A stretch of DNA of 64,000 nt from Plasmodiophora brassicae (lineage: Eukaryota > Endomyxa > Phytomyxea > Plasmodiophorida > Plasmodiophoridae): NCBI GenBank assembly GCA_039704465.1, contig JASFAU010000002.1:1178001-1242000 (forward strand), read 5' to 3'. The stretch's first letter is position 1. Each line of letters begins with the position of its first letter. Below the pieces are notes generated by a model, which was not told the DNA's origin, searched no databases, and was given only the letters and a program-made list of their open reading frames with translations. This document shows, one piece after another, positions 10,551-20,398 of this stretch. The position numbers were made by a program, and so were the translations under genes.

Positions 10551-11099
10551 TCATGAAGCGTTGGGTTTCCAGGCGGGCGCCCCCTCGTTGTAGTGTTCCT
10601 GCTTGAAGATGGGCGCCGTCGTCTTCATGTGGTCGATCGCGAACTCGACCGCGCGCAGGGCGTCGCGTCGGTGCGGGGCGCTGACGGCCATCCGGACGGA
10701 TGCCTCGCCGACCGGCACGAACCCGACGCGATGCTCAATACCGATGCGATGCACGGACGGCCAGCGCGCCCGAATCGCATCGCACGTCTCGTGGAATTGC
10801 TTCACGGCCATCCGCTCGTAGGCGTCGTACGTCAGGCCGACGACGCGCCTGCCGTCGCGCTCGACATCCGCCCGGGCCACGCCGACGAACGTCGCAATCG
10901 CGCCGATCGCCTCCAGGCGCACGGCGCGCTCGACGACGTCGCCATGAAGCGCGTGCGGGCGCAGCCAGACACTCGACAGCCGCGGGCACTCGTCGACCGG
11001 GTCGCACCGGTTCCCGCACGAGCATCGCGTCGAGGCGAGCGCCGTCGTCTTGTCGGCAGCGCCCGACGGCGCCGTAACCGCCGCACCGCCGCTCATCAT
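10551..11099 (-). CDS. MOCS2B: molybdopterin synthase large subunit (MoaE/MOCS2B)
   Basis: One exon of 182 codons from the ATG at 11099. The C-terminal 125 residues are MoaE: TFVGVARADVERDGRRV, LTYDAYERMAVKQ, IEHRVGFVPVGEASVRMAVS, and DHMKTTAPIFKQEHY with the lysine pair that forms the active site and accepts the MoaD C-terminus. The enzyme inserts sulfur into precursor Z to make molybdopterin in the cytosol. The N-terminal 45 residues carry a short Cys cluster, CSCGNRCDPVDEC, not usual in the family. The frame stays open upstream to 11570, but that part is low-complexity and overlaps a better candidate on the other strand, so I start at 11099. The small-subunit gene (MOCS2A) is not seen here. 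Confidence 0.9.
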   Translation of the reverse strand: MMSGGAAVTAPSGAADKTTALASTRCSCGNRCDPVDECPRLSSVWLRPHALHGDVVERAVRLEAIGAIATFVGVARADVERDGRRVVGLTYDAYERMAVKQFHETCDAIRARWPSVHRIGIEHRVGFVPVGEASVRMAVSAPHRRDALRAVEFAIDHMKTTAPIFKQEHYNEGAPAWKPNAS

Positions 11100-11277
11100 C
11101 TCCGCGCCACTTTCGACTGAAGCGTCGCGTGCTCGTCTCTCGTGGTGGACCGGACGGGCGCCCCCGCCTGACGATGCCGATGCCGAACGAGGTGGAGGAG
11201 CGGCGGGTGACTCACCGCCAACGTGGTGGTCGGCCCAGGAGTCAACGCGCGCCCGCTCCAAAGTCGAGCGGCGACGA

Positions 11278-11589
11278 ATGAGGACGCGTCCGAACATTTC
11301 TGGCACGATGCCAGCGCAGGCGCTGCGCCCGGTGCCGTTGAGCCAGGCCGGGAAGCGACTGGCTGGGGCGCGCGAGTCGACGACGGACCAGAACCCGAGC
11401 AAGCACGCGCACAGGGACGATATCGCCGGGAAGGCCACCCTGGATCTATCGTCAGCGACCGACGACCCGGACTGGCTGGCCGTCCTGCAACAGGAGGACA
11501 GCACCATGTTCGTCGACGACGACGGCCCGGATGGGTCGCCCGCGCCGCCACCCAGCAATCCCGCCAACATGGAGCAGGACCAGGGATAA
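11278..11589 (+). CDS. small acidic-tailed protein of unknown function
   Basis: From the first in-frame ATG at 11278 an ORF of 103 codons ends at 11589. The N-terminal half is basic and polar; the C-terminal half is acidic, with DDPDWLAVLQQEDSTMF followed by an Asp/Pro-rich tail. The frame is open further upstream without an ATG, so an earlier exon is possible. The opposite strand is also open here, so strand assignment rests on the more natural composition and on the position between MOCS2B (divergent) and the GYF gene (same strand). No homologue recognised. Confidence 0.4.
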   Translation: MRTRPNISGTMPAQALRPVPLSQAGKRLAGARESTTDQNPSKHAHRDDIAGKATLDLSSATDDPDWLAVLQQEDSTMFVDDDGPDGSPAPPPSNPANMEQDQG

Positions 11590-11681
11590 CGTTATACATA
11601 GAAGGAACCCCATGCGCTCGTACGTGATAGCAGGCTCGCGCACAGGTACCCGTTGCACGTCTTGCCGCAGGGGCGTCGCGC

Positions 11682-13538
11682 ATGCGGATCATCGTCGTGC
11701 GTCGCGAAGGTGCGCGGCGCAGTCGGCATGGGCGGCGCGGCACGTCCCGAGGAGGTCCGTTGATTGTGGAGGGCAAGGGAGAGCATGCCACCAGCGGTAC
11801 TGACGCGCGCGTCGTGCAGAGGGACTGGCAGTGGTACTACGTGGACGATGACGGCCAGTGCCAAGGGCCGCACACGCACGACGACATGGCGGACTGGTTT
11901 GCGGTCGGCTGGCTGCGGCCGGACCTGCTCGTGCGCCCATCGCAGAGGACCGTGTTCAAGCCGCTGAACGCGTTGAAACCGGTGCCCGAGTTCTGCCGGC
12001 CGCAGCAGCGGAAACCGCCTCCGGCGCGTTCGCCGCCACCCCCGCCACCAGCGCCCGAACCGGTCGAAACGCCCGAGTGGATGTACCTCGATGAGAACGG
12101 TACGTAGGGGGCAGTCGTTGGGCCATCATTGCCGCGTGCCTTACGGGAATCGCCCAGGTGAGGAGCAGGGTCCGTTTCCGATGGCGATGATGGGCGCCTG
12201 GTTTGTCTCTGGGCACTTTGACGAGAACGTCATGGTCCGTCCCATGAATGAACAGGTAACCGCTCGACGTGCAACTCTGTCGATGAGCGCGCTTACTTGG
12301 GCTGACCAGGGGTTCCAACTGCTGAGAATTCATGCGGACGCGTTCAGACGAGCGGCCGCCGAAGTTGTCCCTCAAATGAAGCACGAGTTCCATGTCGATG
12401 ATCAGCGTCTTGATGACGAAAGGGTAACGTTTGCATCCTGTTTACTGCCTATTTGGCGTCTTATGCTGTCGTGCCGGCAGGAAGAAGATACCAGCGATGG
12501 GCAGGAGGTCGCCTTGTGGATGTATCTCGACGACAGCGGCGAAAAGCAAGGGCCATTCACAGGGACACAGATGCTCACGTGGTATAATGCCGGTTTCCTG
12601 GACGGCAGCGTCCGTGTTCGCCGGAAGGCATCGCCGGATGAAACATTCTTCCCCATTGGGGACGATGCCGAGGCCCTGTTTACGGCGACTGTCGAGGAAG
12701 GTCTCGAAGAAACGGAAAAGCCATCCGATGAGGCTGCTGCTGTCGTCCGAGACGGACCGGACACTAAATGGTTCTACATTGACGATTTGGGCATTGAGCA
12801 AGGTCCTTACCCCGCTGCTCACATGCGCTCATGGTACGACCGCGGGTTTCTCAAGCCAGGTACGACGCCGTGCGCGTTTAGCGCTTGCCTAGTCACGGTC
12901 TCATTCGTATGCTGTCAGCTGTACGAATCCGTACGAGCGACGAGACGGAATACACGGTGTTCGGCAACCGCGTCCCGTGTCCACAGTTTGCCGCCCATCG
13001 TCCACCTCCTCCTGTCGTCGTAGCGCCGCCCGTCATGGTCCCTTCAGAGAGCTGGTACTACATCGACGCGGAGGGTCACGAGCAAGGTCGGCATGGTGTG
13101 GTTTCGTTTGTTTCCGAGCTCATTGCCAGGGTTGGTCAGGTCCTTTCGCTACGGCAAGCATGCTCGCGTGGAAACGCCAAGCGCTCCTGCCGCCTGATCT
13201 ACGTGTCCGATGTGCTGTTTCTGGATTCTATCAACCAATTGAATCCGTTGATGCGTTCAATGACCGGCCAGTCGCCAACGAAGACCTCGTGCAATTCGGT
13301 GGATTCCAGTCTCATGGCAGACGTTTCCGGGCGTCTGCTGCAAGGTCTGGCATTGGCTTCTGTCGCGTTGGAAGGCCATCGGGGCTGACTGTGTCACCAT
13401 AGTCACTGGCAAGACAAGGATCTTCCCGACGATTCCGCTGGACGGCAGATGGGCCACTACTTTGACGTCAACGCATGGCAAGAACAGCGGAACCAGCAGA
13501 TGGCGGCCCAGCTCCAGAAGAAAAAGAAGAAGCGGTAA
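11682..13538 (+). CDS. protein with five tandem GYF domains
   Basis: Seven exons (11682-12099, 12158-12255, 12310-12423, 12481-12859, 12919-13086, 13140-13344, 13403-13538) give 505 residues. Five GYF modules can be read, each with the aromatic-D-x-x-G-x-x-QGP signature and a following W: WYYVDDDGQCQGP, WMYLDENGEEQGP, WMYLDDSGEKQGP, WFYIDDLGIEQGP and WYYIDAEGHEQGP. Modules 2 and 5 are split by introns inside or next to QGP; the signature is restored only after splicing, which supports the gene model. GYF domains bind proline-rich peptides, notably in splicing and translational control. A Pro-rich linker follows module 1, and the tail MGHYFDVNAWQEQRN plus a basic end resembles spliceosome-associated proteins. 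The start is the only in-frame ATG in the first exon; upstream exons are possible. Confidence 0.85.
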
Positions 13539-13581
13539 CTCGTGAAATACATCTTGTACCCGCAGTTGTATCAATGTGAAG

Positions 13582-13816
13582 ATGTTAATCATTGCCGAGA
13601 AAGTGGCGTTCCATGCAGAACCGACGGTAGCAGCCTTGCAGGTGACGGTCATTGACCTGATCAGAAAGAACCGCTCCGCTGTCGACGGTAGCAGCCTTGC
13701 AGGTGACGGTCATTGACCTGATCAGAAAGAACCGCTCCGCTGTCAACGAAGCAGAATTGGTGGACGACTTGCAATGTGATATGGTCAATGACCCAGAGGC
13801 GCAGGCAGCGAAATAG
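13582..13816 (+). CDS. small protein gene containing a duplication-derived intron
   Basis: Removing the 61-nt segment 13642-13702 leaves an uninterrupted 57-residue frame from the ATG at 13582 to the TAG at 13814: it begins MLIIAEKVAFHAEPTVAALQ and continues with VTVIDLIRKNRSAVNEAELV. Without that removal the frame stops soon after the repeat. The segment starts with GT, ends with AG and has the usual intron length for this window. The product is short, mostly helical, with no recognised family; it may be the 3' part of a longer gene whose earlier exons I could not find. It lies 43 bp downstream of the GYF gene on the same strand. Confidence 0.5.
13623..13744 (+). repeat. perfect 61-bp tandem duplication
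   Basis: Bases 13623-13683 and 13684-13744 are identical over all 61 positions. Each copy contains the junction ttgcAG|GTgacgg. Splicing from the GT of copy 1 (13642) to the AG of copy 2 (13702) removes exactly one copy and restores the unduplicated frame. Confidence 0.95.
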
Positions 13817-13973
13817 TCTATCACGTATTCACACCTTGTCGCCACGATCGGGACGGTCCTTGAAAACGTCCTCATCGCCTACTGGCATTGCATTAGGTAG
13901 GTCGTCCGCCAACGAGGGCCGTGAAAACCTGCAAGTACGTCACTGCTTCAATTGTATTCGATTGGCTTGTTCT

Positions 13974-16294
13974 CTAACTGACGTTTGCTGGTACACCTCT
14001 GAGAAGTTGCCCCAGCTGGCGTTGATGAGCGGGCAATGCATCAACGGGTGACACTGGTCTCAGCAGGTCCTGCAGATGAGCACGATTGTCGTCGGTCATG
14101 AACGGGAACACGCTCGGGGAGAGTCCCAGGGCCTCCAGCGTGAACGGCCTCGACACTTGCTCCAGCGTCCGCTTCCGTGTCGCAGGCGACATTGGTTCGA
14201 CAAACACAGCAACTTTCCTTACAACCGCACTTGACAGGTCGCATCGAATCGTGAAGAACGGTTGCACATCGGGCACCGCCGGGCCCGTTGAGCCTTGAGT
14301 AAACGCCGACCTTGCCCTCCTGGGCGTTGTCGCATCTGGAGACCTTACTGGCGATGAGCAAGACCCGAACATGGCAGGCACGTCAACGGATCCACGCTCA
14401 TCCGCAACACTAACGACCACGAACGTGAACGTCGCTGCCTGGGCATCATTCTCCGGCGGCACCATCACCGAGATTAGAAACTGTGTCGTCGTCTTCCCCA
14501 CTGGCACGCGAACAGCAATCCGCCTCGCGAACATCCATGGCAGCAATCGTTCCAGCGGGTTCGTCAGAAGCGCATCGTCGTTGTCGACCTCGACGATATG
14601 CGTAAAGGACACCAATGAAGACGATAAGCGCCGGCCAAAGTCGCCACCGGCAACCTTGTTGACAGCAGCGTCGCCAAACAGCTCGCTGAGCCAGCACCGG
14701 CACCGGACCGGTTCCGATATGAACTTGGATTGTCGTGCCGATACGGCACGCGATGCTATCAGGACGATCGACATGACGAAGGCGCGCCGGCGGTCGCATT
14801 CGAGCACGCCTTGGGCCATGAGACGACGAAGCGCGATGGCGCCTTCCGACAGGGCTTTAGGCAAGTTCCCCGCGATGTACGACAGCGTCGCTTCGGCCAG
14901 AATCGGTTCAGGTGGGTAAATGACAGTACATGCCCTGCCCTGGAATGGTGCACAAACCGCCAGGAGGGTAGCCAGATGTGACTGGACGAGGTCCATCGCT
15001 AGCGATGATTGCGGGTTGACCTTGACCGGCATGACGGCGCTGAACATGGCCACGAGGTCGGATTCGGAAACGGGCTGGTTGTGACCCGCCAGTAACGTCA
15101 GCAGCGCCTCGCGTTTCAGCGTGTCCAGGGCGACCTCGGATCCGTCGTGCAACAGGGTCGTCCAGAACGGGCGACCGGATGTGAACAGGTCCACATATGG
15201 GGACAGGTGCCTCCAGCGAGATCGCAGGAGATCCCTCGTGGCAAGTGCTGTGAACGGTTCTGCTATCTGTCTTGGCCCAGCCGGATCCAGGTGACCGTCC
15301 GGATCCATTGGCCCTGCGAAGTCTTGCTCCTCCCAGGCTGCGTCAACCAGTATGGCGACGAGGTTCCCGCCAGGGAGCGATCGAAGCACTCGACGCAGCA
15401 GCCGAAACAATGTGATGCAATCTCCACGCTCGTCGACAGCAGTGATCTGGTTCAGGAGCGAAGCGTGGTCGAACACGATTGCGATGACGTTGTCGGCAGG
15501 AACATTCGGGAACGTCGACTGGTTGTCGTCTAATCGGCAGGCGGACGCAAAGAACTCGGCGACCTTGGTCGACATGTTCTGGACGGCCGGCCAGTCGTGC
15601 TGCCCGCCCGATTTCCAGAATGAGGACAGCAGGCAGTGCAACCATTTCGTCAAGTCCCTTGCGGCGTTCCTCGAGCTTTGCAGACCGGCGAGGAATTGCC
15701 TGACGGGCTGGTTGACGTGGGGGTACCCGGGCAGGTTTGGGTCCCGCAGGCAGATGTAGATGGTGTGGAGGAGGTGGCTCGACGTGTCGGCTGCCTTGAT
15801 CAGCCGGGACTTACCGTACCCGGCTGACTGGCAGACAGCGAAGTACGGTGCGAACAGGTGATGCTGGCGCCATTGGTGCACGACATGCTGGACGTGCTGG
15901 GTGAACGCAGATACAAGGCGGCCGCCCGGGTCAACAAATGGCGTGTTGAATGGGTGCCTCGATGTGTTTGACGCCGCCGCCTCCATGCCTCGTCGGTGCC
16001 CTGGCATTCCACCGTCTGACCATGGTGGATTGTGTGTCCAATGAGCCGGTTATTACCTTCGGTGTCGACTGCTGGGTGCAGGAAACGGTACAGCGAGACG
16101 GCGGCGTCTCGAGGCATTACGAGTTCGAACTTTGACATCGGGCATTGTAGCAGGAACGTGTCGGGGATGAGCTTGAGGAAGTCAGGAGCATTGCAGCCAT
16201 GCTGTTTCTCCCACTGCCCTAAGAGATCCTGCGCGCCTCCTGATTGGTTGTGTCGATGCCTTGGGCTTCGTCGGATGACATTCCCGCCCACCAT
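13974..16294 (-). CDS. Crinkler-type P-loop NTPase protein
   Basis: Two exons (16294-16057 and 16000-13974, intron 56 nt) give 754 residues; the second exon is one 2-kb frame. After a roughly 130-residue leader comes a P-loop, SAGYGKSRLI (near residue 143), then IYICLRDPNLPGYP a few residues on. This pattern, a Walker A followed by a short xxLR..x.GYP block, is what I know from the large NTPase family in Crinkler-like effectors of oomycetes, fungi and some protists. A Walker-B-like stretch, VIAIVFDHASLL, follows near residue 255. The rest is helical with no recognised nuclease domain. No signal peptide is visible at the chosen start, which is the first ATG in the upstream exon. Function as an effector is not shown by the sequence. 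Confidence 0.6.
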
Positions 16295-16549
16295 ACTACG
16301 AGACCGTATCAAGGCATCATCGCATGCTTGCCATGAGTGAGAGCGACGCCGGTCATGCAATGCGGCGTACCGACTATCGATCCACCCGGTCGTATCTTGG
16401 TCGGGCGGAGCGACGCCTGATTGATAAGATCATGATCGCGTTGCTGACCTTAACAACGACGGCGTGACTCATGGCGTCAGTGGGTCAGGCGAGGACAGTT
16501 GCTTCCGGGCATCCGAAGTTAAACTTCAAACCTGGGCGACACGTCGACA

Positions 16550-16984
16550 ATGGTGGTGCGGTCATGGGTGTACGCTGCTGGCCTGACGCTACTGATTCCC
16601 TTGGCAATCAGTGCTGCCGATGATGCCGTCGGATCGTGTGACGACTTTGCGAACGGGTTGGTCAAATGCGTCAAAGACGCCCACCGCCCAGAATCTGGCA
16701 GGATCGACTGTGGCAAGCCGGCGGATGTGAAACCCGTCCAGGCATGCATCCTGGCGTTCAAGCGATGCGTGCCGAAGGCGCCCAACTTCGACAAGGACTT
16801 TGTCCGAGATTTGTTCGATGTCGTTGACCAGTTCTGCCTCGGCACAAACGTCGAATTCCGTATCGAGCCCGTCCTCGCCGTTGGTGCCAAACACAAGGAC
16901 AAGAAGGACAATGCCGCCCAACGCCTCATCTCCTTTGCGTCTGTCGCTGTGCTCGCTGTCTCTCTGCTCCTCGTCGTTCCCTAG
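16550..16984 (+). CDS. small secreted cysteine-rich protein, probably GPI-anchored
   Basis: A single exon of 144 codons. Residues 1-22 form a clear signal peptide (VYAAGLTLLIPLAISA). The mature part has six cysteines in a regular spacing, consistent with three disulfides, and is otherwise helical and charged. The last 19 residues are hydrophobic after a Lys/Asp-rich spacer and end in LLLVVP, the layout of a GPI-attachment signal or a single C-terminal membrane anchor. No domain is recognised. It lies beside the Crinkler-type gene and looks like a surface protein of a host-associated protist, but that role is inference. Confidence 0.7.
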   Translation: MVVRSWVYAAGLTLLIPLAISAADDAVGSCDDFANGLVKCVKDAHRPESGRIDCGKPADVKPVQACILAFKRCVPKAPNFDKDFVRDLFDVVDQFCLGTNVEFRIEPVLAVGAKHKDKKDNAAQRLISFASVAVLAVSLLLVVP

Positions 16985-17262
16985 TGTCAGATACAGCCAA
17001 TCGAAAACACTCCGCCAATAGAAATTGATAGATACCCAACCTTAGTGATACAACGCTGTACGATGACAGAACCGGAACGCGATCGTTTGACGCTCACGCA
17101 AAGGGCCCTGGATTCGAGGCGTTACATCGGCGGCGATGCATTCTTGATACCAGTTTGCCTGGGTCTCCAAAGACGTGAAAAAGTCCTGGGGCATATGCCA
17201 AACTCGCGAGCCACGTCGCCCAGTGCATCTCCGTCCGGGACGTCTCCCGATTCTCGAACGTG

Positions 17263-19409
17263 CTAGGAGCCGCTCGAGCACGCTGCGCCTCTGCACATTT
17301 GTCGGGTGCTTCTTCCCCGGTGCCGTTCAGCAGACGGCGCCGCCAAGGATGTTGTCGGACGCTTGCGCTTCGTTCCCTTGCTCCGAGAGAATCGCAACTG
17401 CGTCTCTGCTCTCTGACCTGGACCGACTGCCTCGACTTCACCGCTGAACGAGGGAAGAGCGCGTTCAGTAACCGTCAGTGACTGTTCCAGAACATCAGCT
17501 TTCAGGGCAATGCCACACGCCATATCGATAACGTCTTGCAAGGCATTGGTCAGCAAAGGATTGTTGGCATCACTGTGAGATGCCTCAATCGTGGACAGGA
17601 GCTCCAGCACTCGCGACATGCTGACCTATTGCAAGCCAGCCATTTCTCAGCTTCGAACAAATTCGGAAAACAAGAGTACCTGGACTACTTGCCTCGTGTC
17701 CAACAGTTTACGCGATAGTACGTTCATCCAAGTCCTCGACGGCGAGTGAACGACCGGAACTAATTCTTGGGTATTATCGCACCTTATGCCGGGTACATGT
17801 ACGCGGACGTTTGTCGTCAAGCTGCTTTTTCTCCTCAATTTAAGGTATCGGGCAACCTTCAGAATATGCTTGCATGTAAACCCTTTGCTGAAGTCCACAC
17901 ACGAACATTGGTATGAGTGTCGACATGCCTGACACATGGCGAACACCACGCAGGGGGAGCCAAGATCGTTCGAATCATGCAACGGGTCATCGAACTCATT
18001 ATCGGACTGGATGGCGAGTTCAGGGATGGCATCGCGGGTGGAGGAATTCCCTGGGCAATACGGAACGCCGCCAAGGCATGGGACCTTGATATTGACAGAA
18101 ACAAGAGACACGTGTCTCTGATCTTCACAACGCACAGACCACGAGGGTGTCTCACTCACAACCTTTTCAACTGCATCGTCTTTGATACAAGCAGCACGTT
18201 TTAAACGCTGTCGCAACGATCGTGACATGCCCCTGTCATCAAGTCCCATAGACGACCCAGAAGGCGAGCATGCGTCAGAACAGCAATTCCATTTGAGGAG
18301 ATATGCAGACCTGTAGAAAGATGCATAGTAGTCCTTCTCCATGCGGTCCAGGACGTCAATCAAAACGGAAACCCGTCGGTTGCGTTATCGACGGGTTTCC
18401 GTTTTGATTGACGTCCTGGACCGCATGGAGAAAGCGGTTGCAACCGCATCATCCGAAGATATACCCGTCAACTTCTTCAGTCGGGCCGCACAATTTCGCA
18501 CATCCTGGGCAGTTACCCACATGTCTCGTGAGCTATCCTGAAACGGAAGCGTTTAAATGCGGGGAAGCGATATCAAATATAGATGAACTGCGACCGAACC
18601 TGTACTGCACTATCCCTTGAGTGCCGATCACTCAGCGGACGGTTGCAGATGCGGATGATCTCGTCATGCGGGACTTTTCGAATTAGCAAATTGATTATGA
18701 GCGCCCGAGTCGATGCAGGTATGCGGGTGAAGCACAGCTGGTCGTTGTCCGGATCGTGCCCGGTATGCATTGTTAGGTACGTAGCCTGGACGGATCCATC
18801 CGGACTGTAGGTTGCTGTGATGCGCGCAAGGCACTTGCACTCCAGCTTGCACCGTTCGTGCTTCATCACGGAGCGCTTCGAGGAGGTCGATTGTCCCAGT
18901 GTCTCATTCGAACGACGACAAACGAAAGTTTGTGTCAGGGTGCCGTCCTTTGCACATTCCTTCGCCCTCATGGCGGCAAATCCTCCTTTGGGAAGACTGT
19001 CTTTCCAGGCATTGAACGCAGGTTCGGGCGTGAAGTGATGTGTTTCGAACGGCGCATCCAAGTCGTGGACCTATGTTCGGGTCGCCATGAGAGAGCTATT
19101 AACATATAGGGAACGCCTTACGTTTTTCAGGTGCGAAATGATCAGATTCCTTCTGCCAAACATCTCTGGGCATTGGGGACACTCAAACATTGACGACCCA
19201 CCGGACTGTGTGGAATTCGCTGCGGGCTGGCCGTGACGCTGTTCGTTGTGAAACGACCGCAGATGCGTTGCGAGAGAGTCCTGACCCTTTAGTGAAGCAG
19301 GACAGTAAGGACATGTCAAAGATGAGGAGGAATGCATCGTAACGTGACGATTTAGGTTGGATGTCTTCGTGAACACTTTCTCGCAAACTGGGCACGCCTT
19401 CGAGCTCAT
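17263..19409 (-). pseudogene. MULE-like transposase relic: C2H2 fingers plus SWIM finger, DDE core missing
   Basis: On the minus strand from 19409 the product begins with C2H2 fingers CPVCEKVFTKTSNLNRH and CPYCPASLKGQDSLATH; a third is completed only by splicing an intron at about 19121-19071 (HLKN|VH). A Cys-containing DNA-binding segment (19070-18602) and a short exon (18540-18430) follow. Near 17880-17960 is a SWIM finger (QCSCVDFSKGFTCKH), typical of MuDR/MULE transposases. The catalytic DDE region expected between them is absent, and a foldback at 18335-18432 introduces an in-frame TAA. The 3' exons (17619-17263) include a KRKRP nuclear-localisation-like motif. I read it as a degraded or internally deleted transposase gene; a domesticated gene that splices out the foldback is the alternative. 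Confidence 0.6.
18335..18432. repeat. 44-bp perfect inverted repeat with 10-nt loop
   Basis: Left arm 18335-18378 and right arm 18389-18432 are exact reverse complements, separated by gttgcgttat. The arms are coding in the transposase relic. The extra 54 bases keep the frame, apart from a TAA formed at the loop edge. Such foldbacks arise by template switching at a replication fork or by hairpin repair. Confidence 0.95.
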
Positions 19410-19547
19410 CGCAACTGTCTGTGATGACAATGTCGATGAAGAAACCCACACAGCCAGACGCGGGACGCAGAAAGCGACTAGTGCCGTTGACTCGCCTCGA
19501 AGTCGTCTCCCACGATGAAATCACACGCGGCGCGTACGAGCGTTGTC

Positions 19548-19687
19548 GTCGACTCGCCTCGACGTCTCCCGTTCAAACTGCGGAGTCGACTCGCCTCGAC
19601 GTCTCCCGTTCAAAATGCGGAGTCGACTCGCCTCGACGTTTCCCCGGTCAAACTGCGGAGTCGACTCGCCTCGACGTCCCCCGGTCA
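19548..19687 (+). repeat. minisatellite, about four 37-38-bp units
   Basis: The unit begins gtcgactcgcctcgacgt and ends with a variant of ttcaaactgcgga. Three full units and one partial unit follow directly on each other, differing at a few positions in the second half; a more degenerate unit lies just upstream near 19490. Frames through it are Arg/Ser-rich and do not look like real protein. Confidence 0.85.
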
Positions 19688-19829
19688 AACAGCGCAACAC
19701 GGGAATCCAAATTTCCAAACAGTGCTATATGACCTGGAGTTTTGAAGTCACCTTCCCGAAACCTATGTAGGTCCAGCAAAACACGCTGCAGGTGAGGGGC
19801 GGCGCGGCCTCGTCGAGCCGCTGATTTTA

Positions 19830-20167
19830 ACGTCAGCGTGCGATTAAAATCCCTCATTCCACGGGCCGCGCTTGACGGGGTTGCGCGCAAAACTTGCTGT
19901 GCGCGAGTGGGGGTTCCCCGAAGGGCGAGTTGGGAGAAGTCGAGGCTCGTGTCTTGTGGTTTCCGATGTCGGAGGGAGGCGTCCAAGTGAAGAAGGCGCC
20001 CAAGCGTCAGGGTGCTCCGTCTGTGAACGCTTGTTTGCGAGTCGCAGTTCGCTTAACAAGCATGCCAAGACGCATGCCGAGCATCGTGTCGTTTGCCCGT
20101 TCGATGGTTGCAGCAGAACGTATGCGCTTCGGCATTCTTGGCAATCACGTTTGCGACAAGCATCATT
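19830..20167 (+). repeat. left arm of a long inverted repeat with decayed C2H2 fingers
   Basis: This segment is the reverse complement of 21177-21505. The outer half (from the gattaaaatccctc word to cggagggaggcgtcc) is almost identical between arms; the inner half is diverged. Reading inward it encodes a finger pair, CSVCERLFASRSSLNKH and then CPFDGC, but lost bases after RTYA shift the frame. Compared with the other arm it carries a 16-17-nt insertion between two ccaa words. Confidence 0.85.
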
Positions 20168-20398
20168 GGGTTATGGGGTCGCTGAGCACTTCTGAATCGA
20201 ATTTCCGATGCGATGTACCCCAGAAGGTCCTCGTTAATGGTCCATCTCCGACAGGTCTTATTATTCGCCTGGTCGTATCTCCTCCGCGTTTCTGACATAC
20301 TGGAAGATCCACTCACGTGAGGTATCCACCGTCGAGTACACGTTCCAGACGGTTGACGAATTTCCGCCACGTTGCCACCATAGCATGCCAGGTTTAAT

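Noticed and set aside
11100..11570. Upstream extension of the MOCS2B ORF to 339 residues
   Set aside because: Low-complexity, not part of the MoaE family, and it overlaps a more natural plus-strand frame; the start at 11099 gives the usual length.
18335..18432. Rho-independent-type terminator
   Set aside because: The arms are 44 bp, coding and without a T-run, and the genome is eukaryotic; a foldback duplication explains it better.
19548..19687. CRISPR array
   Set aside because: The units follow each other with no unique spacers and the surroundings are eukaryotic; it is a minisatellite.
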